Shown: piece by piece, positions 11,306 through 22,600 of the stretch
How positions within the stretch are numbered: the stretch's first letter is position 1
Layout of the letters: every line of letters begins with the position of its first letter
Assembly (NCBI GenBank): GCA_016081115.2
Contig: CM071928.1
Location: forward strand, 55,373,950-55,437,949
DNA from: Rehmannia glutinosa
Taxonomy: Eukaryota; Streptophyta; Magnoliopsida; Lamiales; Orobanchaceae
DNA length: 64,000 bases
Direction: 5' to 3'
Notes under the pieces: model-generated
What the model saw: the letters and a program-made list of their open reading frames with translations, nothing else
The model's database searches: none
Told to the model about the DNA's origin: nothing
Position numbers and translations under genes: made by a program

Positions 11306-11884
11306 GTGGTATCAGTGAAGAGGAGATCCATGGCTATGAACGAAAGCTACCTCAAAACCGGCGCCTCCCCAATAAGCCACCACTATTTGACGGCAACAAC
11401 TATGCCTTTTGGAAAGGCCGAATGGAATGCTTTCTTCAAGGTTGCGGTTTTGATATTTGAAACACGGTTATTGAAGGAATAGCTTAACCAACAAAGAAGT
11501 TGGAGGATGGAACTACGGTCCTCAAGAGTTTCAAAGAATTTGATAAAAATGACAAGAAATATTTCTCTCTAAACGGTAAGGCTTTGAATATATATATTGT
11601 ATTGCTCGCTCACCGCCATCGAGTACAACCAGATTATAGGGATAAGATCGGCACATGAAGTGTGGGAAAAATTAGAAACCATTTATGAAGGTACTAAGAA
11701 AGTTAAACAAGCTAGAAAAATAATGTTTGTTAAAGATTTCGAAAACTTCATAATGCTCGAGGGTGAAGGAATTTTGAAAATTGTGGAAAGGCTAGACAAC
11801 ATCGTCAATCCTTTATTGGCCCTCGGAAAGGTCATCTCGGAGGAAGATAAGGTAACCAAAGTATTGAATGTGAAAGAATTATAG
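11306..11884 (+). pseudogene. Element F gag, N-terminal half
   Basis: After the primer-binding-like site, a frame near 11360-11450 reads PPLFDGNNYAFWKGRMECFL, the classic N-terminal block of copia Gag (DUF4219/UBN2 type). An open piece at 11597-11884 continues with SAHEVWEKLETIYEGTKKVK and ILKIVERLDNIVNPLLALGK. Frames change near 11460 and 11590. The gag stops at 11884, where G-type LTR sequence begins. The zinc knuckle and all of pol are absent, so element G or a deletion truncated it. Confidence 0.75.
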
Positions 11885-12646
11885 CATGGATAAATACCAA
11901 AAGTTTAGCAGAGTATAGATGTGATTGCAGATGTGACCACATTCGCAATCACATGCAGCGAAATTTAGAAAACAGAAACAAGACACAAGATATAAAAATT
12001 ATCTATAAGCAAACTAGCTTGTAGATGTGCTAGTAGAGCGAAAATTTCCACTAGTAAAACCGTTTGATTTCGTACACAACGAATACTAAAACCAACTAGT
12101 AGAAAAACAATGAAAACTCCTATCTAGAGTAGATCTATAACTTTGTAATGCAACTCATCCAACAATAGAAGTGATTGGATTTCGTTTAGCTTAATACAAA
12201 AATCTATGGAAGAAAAAGCTAACAAACACAACTGCAGAACTGAATGTTATCTCAGATGTAGTCACATTCGAGATCACATCCAGTACAGTGAAGTTCCTTG
12301 TTCTTGAATGACTCTAAACTCTCTCAACTCTCTTGTGTCTCTTGTATATCTCTGGTGTATTGAATGAGCACGTCCATCTCTCTTTTATAGGAATCCAAGA
12401 CCTTCCAAAGAGTCCTAATAAACAAAAATAAGATATATACAAATAAATGACAAGTATATCACCTATGTTAGGAAACAAGATAAATATCAAAGAGTCCTAA
12501 TATATATATATATACCATATCAATATAAAATCTTTCCTAATCTAAATACAACTCAATCTTACTATAAGTCCAGAAAGGCAAAATAAATCAAAACATAATC
12601 ATTTGTTTTAGGAAATTATTTAGGCATAAAAATTATGCCCTAATAA
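11885..12646 (-). repeat. Element G 3' LTR (approximate ends)
   Basis: Placed by the polypurine tract immediately upstream on the minus strand (ggggaga at about 12647-12653) and the following ttattagggcataat, which resembles a decayed TGTTAGGG LTR start. The inner text includes two related 25-base blocks on the 'cagatgtgaccacattcg' theme (about 11930 and 12256). The outer boundary against F gag is inferred from where gag homology ends. No coding capacity was seen. Confidence 0.5.
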
Positions 12647-13995
12647 TCTCCCCATTTTTGCCTTTCTAGATAAAACACTTTTCAAGCACAAATCAAACTC
12701 TCCCTGAATCCCATGCACAAAAATCTCCCCCCGAATCACATGCTGAACAAGATGCAATCATATTTAAGAGCACATTTCAAAACAGCAACAAACATCCAAC
12801 AAATCATTCAGAAATCAATATCAAATATCCAGAAAAACTCCCCCTAAATTGAAAGTATCACAATCAAGATCAATCAACCTTTTTCTCCCCCTTTTTGTCC
12901 AGAAAACATAGGTTCATGTATGCTCCCCCTGACTTGGACACGTAATAAAGTTCAATTTATATACAAAAATTTGAGGAGAATAAAGGATCACAAGTCTTTA
13001 AAACTTTTGGAAAACAAGCACAAAAAATGTGATCAAGAATAAAGAAAAGTCGAGATTTTCCACAAATTAGTATTCCCAAAAATATAGAAATAGAATCCTA
13101 CAAATCAATAACACTTTTAACCAAAGATATAGATAATTATGAGCAAAATCTACTCAAATCTTCCAAATCCTTCAAACCGTGTATAACCCCACCAATCATA
13201 ATCCATCAAGAAATTCGAGATTTTGGGAAGAGGAACATATTAAACTCAGATTATATAAGGAAACCAAATCACAGTAAATTAGCCAACATCGCCGGGACAT
13301 GCAAAATCTAATATATGCCTAAACAAGAAAAAATATCGCACACAAGAAGTGGTAAGTGCTACAGCAATGGATGTAGGTTCAAATATCGTAACGTTTTGGC
13401 TCACACCTGTACTAACTGATTCAATGAATTGCAATTTGAAATCCCAGTTTTTCAATTTTTTTTGAGTTTTCTGCAATTTTTTCAAGTCTCATGAGGGAGT
13501 TAACCAGAAGGGAGCTTTCACTCAAATGCCATAGGTAGCTCTTTTTCACATGATCATGCCCTTTTTTTTGGACAACAATATGCTTGAAGAAATTAGTCAC
13601 TAGGAATAGCTGCACACAATGGGTTGGTAGCTTTTTCCTTTAAGGCCTCCAAGCATGATCAAGACTTTATTTACAACTCAGCTACTGGGAGAAAATCATT
13701 TTTTTTGTTAATTTGGAGAGATCAACTCACACCAGTTTTCCAAGTGAAAAATATATGTGACTAGTTCGAACCATCAAACCACTTTTTGCAAAAATGCACG
13801 ATGAGCTTAATATGCAGGGAAAAACTAAAAAAAATATAAAGAGAAATATATGAGAAAAAGAGACATGCAGTGTATGGATGTTACAGCCGATGTGATGTGA
13901 GATGCTGTAACATTTCAGAGAACACACAAACCGAGAGACTTCCTTAAATTGGAAAACCTTTCAAAATCCAAAGCCTTGGTGAAGATGTCTGCAAG
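12647..13995 (-). other. Element G non-coding region with multiple polypurine tracts
   Basis: Between the pol remnant and the 3' LTR there are about 1.3 kb without a usable frame. On the minus strand, runs of the type gggggag or gggagag recur near 12650, 12703, 12725, 12840, 12893 and 12923, each followed by T or A-rich text like a plus-strand primer site. Clusters of polypurine tracts before the 3' LTR have been noted in plant Sirevirus-type elements. A poly-T/A stretch and several short open frames (13279-13927) show no recognisable motif. Confidence 0.5.
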
Positions 13996-13999
13996 CTGA

Positions 14000-14520
14000 T
14001 TTTCAGTAGCAATATACTCAATGCGAATTATATTTTTCTCAACTAAAATCAGTAGCAATATACTCAATGCAAATTATATTTTTCTCAACTAAATCTCGAA
14101 TAACGTGATGTCTTATATCTATGTGTTTAGTACGAGAATGTTGGACATGATTTTTCGAGATATCAATCGCACTCATGTTATCACAATAAATGGTTAAAAT
14201 ATCCCAATGAAAATTATTTTCTTTTCTATTGAATCGATCAAAATCTTCATGCAAAGCATTATTCCGAAAATCATCTTTCAAAGCATCAAACACATTTTTA
14301 GGCTCAGAAAATGTGACAGAACAAGAAGTTCTTTCCATTGAACAAGTAGAAGACAAACACACTAGTCTTACCATATCTCGATAGTTTATCCTTTCTTTCC
14401 TTCTAGTTCTTATGCCTTCAGATATATCACCTATGACTTGAGAGATTGGATGAGTTTTTTGAATTCTGCTTGGGGGATCTCGTCTTTCATTGATGATTAA
14501 ATCATGTCCTTCCAAGTTTG
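14000..14520 (-). pseudogene. Element G pol remnant: pre-RT linker fused to RNase H tail
   Basis: A single 158-codon frame (14515-14039) reads the pre-RT linker (QVIGDISEGIRTRRKERINY, compare IGDVRDGIRTRS in B and D) and then, after about 60 unrelated-looking residues, the RNase H block TIYCDNMSAIDISKNH with HSRTKHIDIRHHVIRD. The whole RT palm with its YVDD box is missing between them, so an internal deletion fused the two in frame. A 45-base direct duplication (about 14000-14043 and 14047-14091) overlaps the 3' end of the frame. Confidence 0.7.
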
Positions 14521-14814
14521 CTTCAATTAAAGGGTCAAAATTAGTGAAAACCCAAAAGCCCCTCGACTGGAATTTGTCCCAAACTCAGCCACAAATGGGA
14601 AACCACAAAGAACCCACAAAAGATTCCGAACCCTAACACAAAGTGAGGAATCGGAAACCTCTCATAAAAATACTAACAAAATTCATGCTCAGGTCCGAAA
14701 AGGAAGAAGAGAAAGAATCGGTATTTTTAGAGAGAAAGCAAAAGGCAACCGTTGGTTGAGATAAAGTGGTAGTGAGTTCTAATTTTAGGGTTCAACAAAT
14801 GGGACTTAAATGAG
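14521..14814. other. Unassigned gap between elements G and B
   Basis: About 290 bases with no recognisable coding or LTR motif. It contains 'tttagagagaaagcaaaagg' near 14726, reminiscent of the CT-rich leaders seen in the spacers on the other strand, and 'gggttcaacaaatggg' near 14788. I cannot assign it to either neighbour. Confidence 0.3.
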
Positions 14815-15991
14815 GGCAATGTAATTCATTGTCAGTTAGAAATTGAGACAATGTATCATACCATGCTCCTGGAGCTTGTTTCAATCCATCCAATGCTTTC
14901 TTGAGCTTGTAGACCTTATTTCCAATAGTTTTCTGCTCAAAACCTGGAGGTTGTTCAACATAGACTTCTTCCTCTAACAGTCCATTTAGAAATGCACTCT
15001 TCACATCCATTTGATACACAGTTATGTTCTTATGTGCAACATAAGCAAGAAACATCCTTATTGCTTCCAATCTTGCAACAGGAGCAAAGGTTTCATCAAA
15101 ATCTATACCCTCTTCTTGACAATACCCTTTGGCTACCAATCTTGCTTTGTTCCTTACAACAGATCCTTTCTCGTTCATTTTGTTTCTGAAAACCCATTTT
15201 GTGCCAATAACATTTTGATGGGTTGGCCTTTGCACTAATTCCCATACTTTGTTTTTTTCAAACTGATTCAGCTCTTCTTGCATGGCCTGAATCCAATGTG
15301 TGTCATCCAATGCTTGAGACACATCTTTAGGCTCTATCTGGGAAATAAAACAAGTGAACATAGCTTCATGTTGTGCTCTGGATCTGGTTCTTATGCCATC
15401 TCTAACATCTCCAATGACTAACTCTGGTGGATGATCTCTCAGCCATCTCACATCAGGTTGGAGTAAGTCTGCTGGATTCAGCCGTCTTGGCGCTAAGTTG
15501 TCATGAACAGCTCTTTCATCTTCATTCAGGTGTAGACTTTCCAGCTGTCTTTGAGATTCAGTTATTTCATCTTCATCTGGGTTGAGTGCTCTTACTTCAG
15601 CTTCAACATAAGGACTCTTCTGCATGGTTGGCTGATTCAGCTTATCATCTAACTCTTCAATGTCTTCTCTACTCACATTAGGTTCATCAAAAACCACATG
15701 GATAAACTCTTCTGTCACCATAGTCCTCTTGTTCAGCACTCTATAGGCTTTACTCTCCGTTGAGTATCCCAAAAAGATACCTTCATCAGCTTTAGCATCA
15801 AAAGCCTTCAAATTATCTTTGCCATTATTATGGGTGAAGCATTTACATCCAAATATTCTGAAATATCCAACATTTGGCTTTCTCCCTGTCCAAATCTCAT
15901 AGAGAGTCTTGGTCAATTGCCTATTGATCATGCATCTATTTTGAGTATAGCATGCAATATTTATAGCTTCAGCCCAAAATCTCTTAGGCAA
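14815..15991 (-). pseudogene. Element B pol: integrase C-terminus, linker and truncated RT
   Basis: A continuous 399-codon frame reads, in order, the integrase C-terminal block (GRKPNVGYFRIFGCKCF), the acidic linker with LVIGDVRDGIRTRSRAQHE, and RT up to LKQAPGAWYDTLSQFLTDN, including the first catalytic Asp (YQMDVKSAFLNG). RT ends before the YVDD box, because homology stops at about 14820. Its good preservation makes it a useful reference for the garbled equivalents in A. Confidence 0.85.
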
Positions 15992-16784
15992 TCCAAACCC
16001 CTAACATGGTCCTTGCAGCTTCCTTGAGAGTTCTGTTCTTTCTTTCAACTACTCCATTCTGCTGTGGAGTCCTTGTAGCTGATAACTCAAGAACAATACT
16101 ATTTTCAACACAATACTGAGTTATTATCCCATTGACAAACTTAGTTCCCCTGTCATATCTTATTTTTATAATGGTTTGGCTCTTCTGATTTTGAACTCTT
16201 TTCATCAGCTGAGGTAATTTTTGCAAAGTTTCCTTCTTTTTACACATGAAAAATGTCCATGTATATCTTGAATAATCATCCACCACCACTAAGGTGTATT
16301 TCTTTCCACTTATGCTAGCTGGCTCTACTGGACCAAATAAATCCATATGCAACAGATGTAATATCCTTGTTGAAGAAGGACTTGGCTTATCCTTAAATGA
16401 AGATTTTATTTGCTTTCCCATCTGGCATGCATCACATACACTTTCTTTCTTGTACACTGAGTCTAGCAATCCTTCTACAAGATGAATCCTTGCAAGCTTG
16501 TTGATTGTCTTGAAATTCAGATGACTCAGCTTCTTGTTCCACAACCAACTTGATTCGGTTGTGCTCATTGCTAACAGACAAGTGCTTGGTGTAGCAGTAG
16601 ACCAATCTACCACATACATATTCTTCTGTCTTGATCCCTGCAACACTATTTCATTTGATTCAGCATCTTTGATCTGGCACACTACTATGTTGAATCCAAC
16701 ATTATAGCCTTTATCACAGAGTTGGCTGATGCTTAACAAGTTGAAGTTGAGGCCTTCAACATAAGCAACATCTATGATTTCCAA
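15984..16784 (-). pseudogene. Element B pol: pre-integrase and integrase core
   Basis: A 266-codon frame covers the end of the protease region (NFNLLSISQLCDKGYNV), the integrase zinc-binding part (LSHLNFKTINKLARI, then CDACQMGKQIKSS) and the catalytic core: HMDLFGPVEPAS with the first Asp, VVVDDYSRYTWTFF, the second Asp in IRYDRGTKFVNG, and the Glu in NGVVERKNRT. All three catalytic positions appear present. A frame change at about 15985-15990 separates it from the C-terminal block, so the protein is still interrupted. Confidence 0.85.
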
Positions 16785-16980
16785 TCCATTTTTCTTGACA
16801 GATCCTGTGCCTTTGATCTCCCCTGGAGCTTCATTTCCTCCAAATATGACTTTTGCATCTCTAATCTCCTTGAATCTTGACAGTTTCCTTTGTTTCTGTC
16901 ATATATGTCCGAACAACCACTATCCATGTACCATGTTCCTTGGCACTCAGCTGTTCCTTGAACCTGCAATCAAGGAAATC
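16772..16980 (-). pseudogene. Element B pol: protease start, frameshifted
   Basis: The frame starting in MQVQGTAECQGTWYMDSGCS carries the protease Asp-Ser-Gly site, then slips right after it (reads DIYDRNKGNCQ where relatives read RHITGNKKNLS), so the rest is out of frame until 16784. Only about 20 bases upstream of it remain before the gypsy LTR. Confidence 0.7.
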
Positions 16981-17361
16981 AATTTTTATGTACCCATACT
17001 GTAATACCCGAGTCTCGCACTGCTCACTGGCCAATATAGTTCATGCATTACATGTTGGTTATGTGTTATTTGCATAATCTGGTTATTTTATACGACATGG
17101 CTAGTGTTATGACTTTGGAACTCACTTATAGTGATTAATCATTGCATTACTAATTTAAGTCGTTAAAAAAATGTATTTAGTTGTCAGACTACTAGATGCT
17201 AGCTATTAAGTTACACATGGTAGCTATTCAAAGAATTACAAGATCACACGTGGTAAATTTAGGGATAAAAGGTGGCAACAAGTGTATATCGGGAAAACCT
17301 AAAATGCGGACAAATTAATTGAACTAATTAATGTAATATATGATCGAGAATTTGATAGTAA

Positions 17362-17396
<35 letters not shown>

Positions 17397-18293
17397 TGCA
17401 TGCACTAATAAATATATATATATATATATAAATACATACACGTAATTATTAAATACCTACATATATATGATATGTTGTGCTGCTGTATATATATGTGTAA
17501 GAGGAACATATCTATATATAATTAATATACATAAATAACCTATTAAGAGATAAAAGTGATAGATTAAAAAAAAAGAAAAAAGGAAAGAAAAAGGAAAGCC
17601 TCCACCGCCTTAGATCATTTCAGGATAAGTATAGGTATATGTTATTCTTTACCAACATATATATACACACACACAACAGATGCTAAAAGAGAAAGGAAAA
17701 TGGAGCATACAACGGGATCGAAGCTGGTAAAATTCTTCAAATCTATCTTTCATTACTCTTAAATTCATAGTGAGGAAAGTATGATAATTTATTCACATGC
17801 AATTTAGTTTGTAAAATGTATATATTGATATGTATATAATGAAGAAGATCTTACTTCCATATAGTTATGTATAATCTATAATGAAATTATAAGATAAATT
17901 ATATATATTTTGCGTTAATATACATAAAAGAGAAAGAAAGTAAATTAACTCTCGTTTTTAGTTTTATGTGAGAAGATTGCTTTGGTTGATTGAGTTAGTG
18001 ACCAACTATATATTCAACTGATTATCATGGCTAGGTGTACTAAATTTGATTTATAAATTCTTATTGTTGCTTGAAAAAAAAAAGGGGGGGTTTGTCTTGC
18101 AAAGTAATTAGAATTAAAATTTAATAGTCTGATTGTATTTTGAAGGCTTAGTATCAATTATTTCTATATATCAAATAGACACTCATTTTTAATGCTTTGA
18201 GGCACATGATTGGAAGGGGCTGGCGGAGTTATAAATAGATTAACAAATATATATATATACAAGATTTACATATATATATATATATATATATAT

Positions 18294-19443
18294 AGGATAT
18301 GGATCAAATAGGTCCTCCTACTTTGGGTGAGTCCATGGGGACACATTCTAACCATAGATCAATAATTTTGGGTGGTCCAGATTTTTAGGGCTTTTTTTTG
18401 TTTAGTTTTTTGTTTCAGCAATTAAAAAGGGTAGGGTGGTAATTTGGCACTTTAGAACCAGTTACTAAGATTTCATTCCCTCTTTCACGCGATTTCACCC
18501 ACTCTTCATGCATACTCTCTCTCCAGCGTTTCAGTTTCAAAAAAATTTCTCTGTTGCTTATGTAGTATAGGGTTGTTGCTTATGACTTGCTTATGTAGTT
18601 AATGTATCTGTGATGCATGTGTAGTGTATATTCGTGCTTATGTAGTATATGCTTATGGCTTATGTAGTATGTGTTTGTTGCTTATGACTTGCTTATGTAG
18701 TTAATGTATTCGTGGTGCATACATAGTGTATATTTGTTGCTTATCTAATATAGACTTGTTGCTTATGTAGTATGAGTTTTTTGCTTATGACTTGCTTATG
18801 TAGTTAATGTATCTGTGGTGCATACGTAGTGTATATTCGTTGTTTATGTAGTATAGACTTGTTGCTTATGTAGTATGGGTTTGTTGCTATGACTTGCTTA
18901 TGTAGCTAATGATTTGTGGTGCGTACGTAGTGTATATTTGTTGCTTATGTAGTATATGATTGTTGCTTATGTAGTATGAATTTGTTGCTTATGACTTGCT
19001 TATGTAGCTAATGGTATATAAAAACACAATGACACATCTACACAAGCAACAAATTACATCTTCATAAGCAAACTTCGAACTGAAGTCAAGCTATAGCAAC
19101 TATGGCAAATTGTCTGCAACTTTTTTCACAAAATAGTGCATTGAAGAAGAAGGATGAATGATTTCTGTGAGTTGAAGAAGAAGGAGGATGATTAAGGAAG
19201 ATGAGATTTGTTCACGTTTAATTTGATGTGAGATTTGGATAGATTATGTGATCATAATGTGAACAGAATCCCATGAATATTGGGTAATTTTGTAGGATGA
19301 CTAATTTACCCATTTCTGTAATTACCAACATTTAATCTGAATTTTTAGCTCTAAAATCACAACCATTGAAAAATCTAGATATGTGGCTAGGATTGGTCCC
19401 TATGGACTTACCCTATGAGGTGGTCTCATATAACCCTCTCCCT
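18294..19443. mobile_element. Nested non-autonomous element in a (TA)n site
   Basis: The insert is bounded by (ta)n runs on both sides (18271-18294 and 19444-19455). Its ends form degenerate inverted repeats: 'gggtgagtccatggggac' at about 18325 pairs with 'tccctatggacttaccc' at about 19396-19412, and the flanking text matches more loosely for another 40 bases. There is no transposase. Short non-coding elements inserted in TA microsatellites are common in plants, but I cannot name the family. Confidence 0.55.
18552..19015. repeat. 102-bp minisatellite inside the nested element
   Basis: About 4.5 copies of a unit with a 102-103 base period, marked by 'gacttgcttatgtag' at 18584, 18686, 18789, 18891 and 18993. 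Each unit itself contains shorter 'ttgcttatgtagtat' sub-repeats, so it is a nested repeat. Copies differ by a few substitutions and small indels. Confidence 0.9.
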
Positions 19444-19944
19444 ATATATATATATGTATGTGTATTACATATTTTAGATTTGTAACCAGACGTTTTTTAG
19501 GATTAGGCATGTAAACTTACTTCTTGATTTCTAGCAAAATAATACCTTGCATCCTTACATATCATCATATTTAAGGTAGAAAGTGACAACTAACGAATCA
19601 GTAAGTAAGGCACGACCATACGATGTAAGTGAAAATCCATCTGCATCTACAATGCATGAACATAGTATTTCCTGTCTCATTGATACTAAATGCGATTCTT
19701 GTATCTTGATGAATGTATTATGGAAATCTTGATGTCCATATGTTGCTGGGTAGATATTGGAATGTGATGATTGTCATTCCATTGAGCATGGTATTCACTA
19801 GCATTGTCATGTGCATGCATAACATATGAGCATTGTTGAGATGAGGCATGCACAACATGATTTTTGAAAAGAAAATATTTTGGTTGGCCGCTACTAGTGC
19901 ACCGAGGCCTGTGTGGCTTATGTATATGATGTTTCGGGTACCGC

Positions 19945-20125
19945 AAGTGGGATGAATTTCCGGAGGATCACATGGGCAGGCATGAGGCGGACGTCTGGTG
20001 GTCACGGGAGGATGGTCCACTTGATAGTACCCTTACGATTAGTGCAGCGAGTGGGATGACTTCTTGTGGATCATGGGTGCAGGCATGTGGCGGACATCTA
20101 GTGGTCACAAGAGGATGGGCCTTCG
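19945..20125. repeat. Two-copy 104-bp duplication in the gypsy LTR
   Basis: A block starting aagtgggatgaatttc at 19945 recurs, diverged, as gagtgggatgacttct at 20049. Shared landmarks are 'ggatca..tgggc.ggcatg', 'ggcggac.tct.gtggtcac' and 'aggatgg.cc'. It is GC-richer than its surroundings and has no recognisable coding function. Confidence 0.75.
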
Positions 20126-20801
20126 TCTGTGTCAATCTATTATTGGCCATGTGATAATTGATATTGAGCTCTTTCCGGTGCATAGTAGGGGGCCAAGGGC
20201 CCATTAAAAGAAAAGAAATTTGGTTGAAATATTTTTATTCATGAACATGCATTCTTGAAAGGTGTCTTGGGTGCATTACTTTTGTACTTCATATCATCTC
20301 ATTAACATGCATGATTTTTGGTTATTGAGCTTTAGCTCATGTAGTTCATGCATTGTAGGTGAGCCTGGTGATGCTTGATTTTTGGCTTACTGGACAGGCT
20401 ACTACAACTCCTACAGGTTACTGAGGACAATGTACATGGATGACGACCTGTTGGGCTATGTTAATAGGTCACATTTCCCTTTTTGGACTTGTATTATATT
20501 TTGGTTTAGGGTTGTACCCTCTTTTGGAAACTCTAATGTAAATATGTACATGTGAATAGCTTGGTGATGTGGGTTATGCGTTTGGTCATGTGGATGTTTG
20601 TTGTGTTTTATAACAGGGTTAGTCACCTCTTTTGTTTATGGACATGGTTTGTCCTTATCTTATAATTAAAAATGATTTTACTTGTTTGTTGTTACAATGT
20701 CACAGGAAAAACAAATTTACACGTTTTAAATAGAGTTTGTGGTCGAGTTGTACCATTTAGGTATATTTTCTAGTAATAGTAATAGGGTGGGTGTCACAGA
20801 G

Positions 20802-20814
20802 TGGTATCAGAGCC
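20802..20814 (+). other. Element C primer-binding site
   Basis: tggtatcagagcc lies three bases after the LTR end (20798) and is the standard complement of the 3' end of plant initiator tRNA-Met. Confidence 0.9.
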
Positions 20815-20972
20815 CGGTTTGCAGGTTCTGTAGACTGTCCATGTACACCAACTCAGAACTCGTGGAGCTCAAGTGTGCCAGTAAGTTCTACTTTATTGTC
20901 TGGTGCATTTTATGTTTCATGAATTATATTGGCCATGTGTTATTAGGTTTTCTCTAAGACAGTGTTCCAACT

Positions 20973-21990
20973 ATGGTGAGAACTAGGGGTGAGAGTTCTA
21001 GTGGGGATAGAAACGAAGGAGGGGAGATACCTATACCGACTGGTGACCGCGGTAACGTCATAGCTCGATTTATAGAGCTCATCCAATGACAATCTGAACA
21101 AATTCAACAGCTCATCCATCAGAGGGATACTAATGGACAACAAAGAGCATAAATGAATCAACCGCAACAAAGGGTAGATCAGATTGAGATAGTGGGGGAA
21201 AGATTACGAAAGCTAAACCCACCAACCTTTGAGGATGCAGCTGATCCCACAACAGCAAAAGATTGGTTACGAACTTTAGAGAATATGTTTCAATATAGTA
21301 GGGTTCCAGAAGAAGAGAAAGTGATGTGTGCATCTTTCTTACTTCGCGGAAGTGCAAGACATTGGTGGGATACAATGAAAAGTATTGAAGATGCTACAAT
21401 CATGACCTGGGAAAGATTCAAGGAGTTGTTTAGAAACAAATATTTCACAGCTCCTGTTCATGAAATGAAGATGAATGAATTTATACAACTACGACAGGGT
21501 ACCATGACAGTTGGGGATTACATTCGCAAATTTGAGCAACTTTCTAGGTTTGCTAACCACATGGTTAACACTGATGCTATGAAAGTCGAGAGGTTTCTTG
21601 AAGGTCTAAGGCCGGAACTATATAGAGATGTTAGTATGGCAGGAACTCTACGAGTTACATATTCACAGGTTGCTGAGAGAGCATTGGTAGCAGAACAAGC
21701 TAAATCAAAAACGTTCGTGCTCAAGAAGTTCGATGCCAGTTTAAACAAGCACAGGGTCAACGATGGATTGAAAATCAAAAGAAGAAACCATTTCAAATTC
21801 AGCAACAACAGCCCCGTTTTCAACCACGATAAGGACAACAACAGTGGGATCAGAACAAACGTGAAAGAGATGATACATATAGAGTTCCAATTATGCCACC
21901 TATGTGCCATAGATGCGGTAGCCAGCATAGTGGAGTGTGTCTTGCAGAATCTAGAACATGCCATACATGTGGAAAGGTGGGGCATATAGC
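20973..21990 (+). pseudogene. Element C gag
   Basis: Gag probably began at the ATG at 20973 (MVRTRGESSSGDRNEGG), but stops at about 21087 and 21150 interrupt it. The open piece 21153-21989 has the Retrotrans_gag core: FEDAADPTTAKDWLRTLENM, CASFLLRGSARHWWDTMKS, then FKELFRNKYFTAPVHEMKM and FIQLRQGTMTVGDYIRKFEQ. It then becomes basic and Gln/Asn-rich before slipping frame at about 21780-21890. In an intact element this is the particle capsid protein. Confidence 0.85.
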
Positions 21991-22600
21991 CAAGATGTGT
22001 CCAAGAAATCGAAACCCTGCTGGACAAAAGGTTATACCAGCTAGAGCATTTACTATCACCAGAGCGGACGCAAAAGCAAATCCATCAGTGGTAACAGGTA
22101 AACTCCCTATCTCTGGTGTGCCAGCATTTGTATTGTTTGATTCAGGAGCTACACATTCATTTGCATCCACTGAGTATGTGAGGAGACTAGGTAGGACACC
22201 TGATGGAACTGAAGTGGGTTACAATGTAATGATTCCCTCAGGAAATTCTAAACAGATAAATCAAATTTTGAGAGCTTGTTCTATTCCAATCGAAAATAGA
22301 AAACTTTATGCTGATCTAATTGTGTTAGCTATGAATGACGACGATATTATTCTGGGTATGGATTGGTTGTCGAAATATGGTGCTACAATTGATTGTCAGA
22401 AAAAGACAGTGACATTTCAACCCCCAGAAGAAGATCCATTTACCTTTGTTGGAATCGCTACTCGCTTTAGATTTCTAATAATATAAGCACTAAAGCCACA
22501 ACGTTTACTGAATGCTGGTTGTGAAGGATACCTCGTAAGTGTAATGAGCATCAACGAACAACATCAACCAGCCCTTGATGAAGTTCCAATAGTACGAGAA
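21885..22600 (+). pseudogene. Element C nucleocapsid zinc knuckle and aspartic protease
   Basis: The 197-codon frame from 21893 begins with two Cys-rich units, MCHRCGSQHSGVC and the CCHC knuckle CHTCGKVGHIAKMC. It runs on to the retropepsin active site FVLFDSGATHSFAS at about 22130-22170 and IILGMDWLSKYGATIDC at about 22345-22395, the second conserved protease block. The frame ends at 22486, before the RT linker, after an apparent frame loss. The protease would process Gag-Pol. Confidence 0.88.

Larger units (their letters stand above)
14815..16999 (-). mobile_element. Element B: Sirevirus-like copia pol fragment
   Basis: Minus-strand protease, integrase and the first half of RT from a close relative of A and D. 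Its upstream edge (16999) coincides exactly with the TGTAATACCC start of the gypsy LTR, so element C inserted into B. Its downstream edge lies inside RT at about 14820, where unrelated sequence begins. No LTR, gag or RNase H remains. The coding text is better preserved than in A. Confidence 0.85.
17000..20798 (+). repeat. Element C 5' LTR (about 3.8 kb including a nested insertion)
   Basis: It starts tgtaatacccgagtc and ends gggtgtcaca just before the primer-binding site, forming the TG...CA ends with the short inverted termini usual for plant gypsy LTRs. About 1.15 kb of the length is the nested element at 18294-19443, leaving roughly 2.65 kb of LTR proper. The first 1.3 kb is AT-rich with simple repeats: (aat)n at about 17363-17392, (ta)n at 17408-17430, and a purine run at 17567-17610. 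No open frame with a recognisable motif lies in it. Confidence 0.75.

Noticed and set aside
13279..13927. Three short minus-strand open frames in element G
   Set aside because: Each is under 70 codons, they overlap one another, and none has recognisable similarity; the region is best read as non-coding.
18294..19443. Helitron or classic terminal-inverted-repeat transposon
   Set aside because: The ends are too degenerate and no hallmark (TC start with CTRR end, or precise inverted repeats with a clear target duplication) could be confirmed; left as an unnamed TA-flanked element.
19686..20204. Overlapping His/Pro-rich open frames on the minus strand
   Set aside because: They lie in the gypsy LTR over the 104-bp duplication, overlap in several frames and have no motif.
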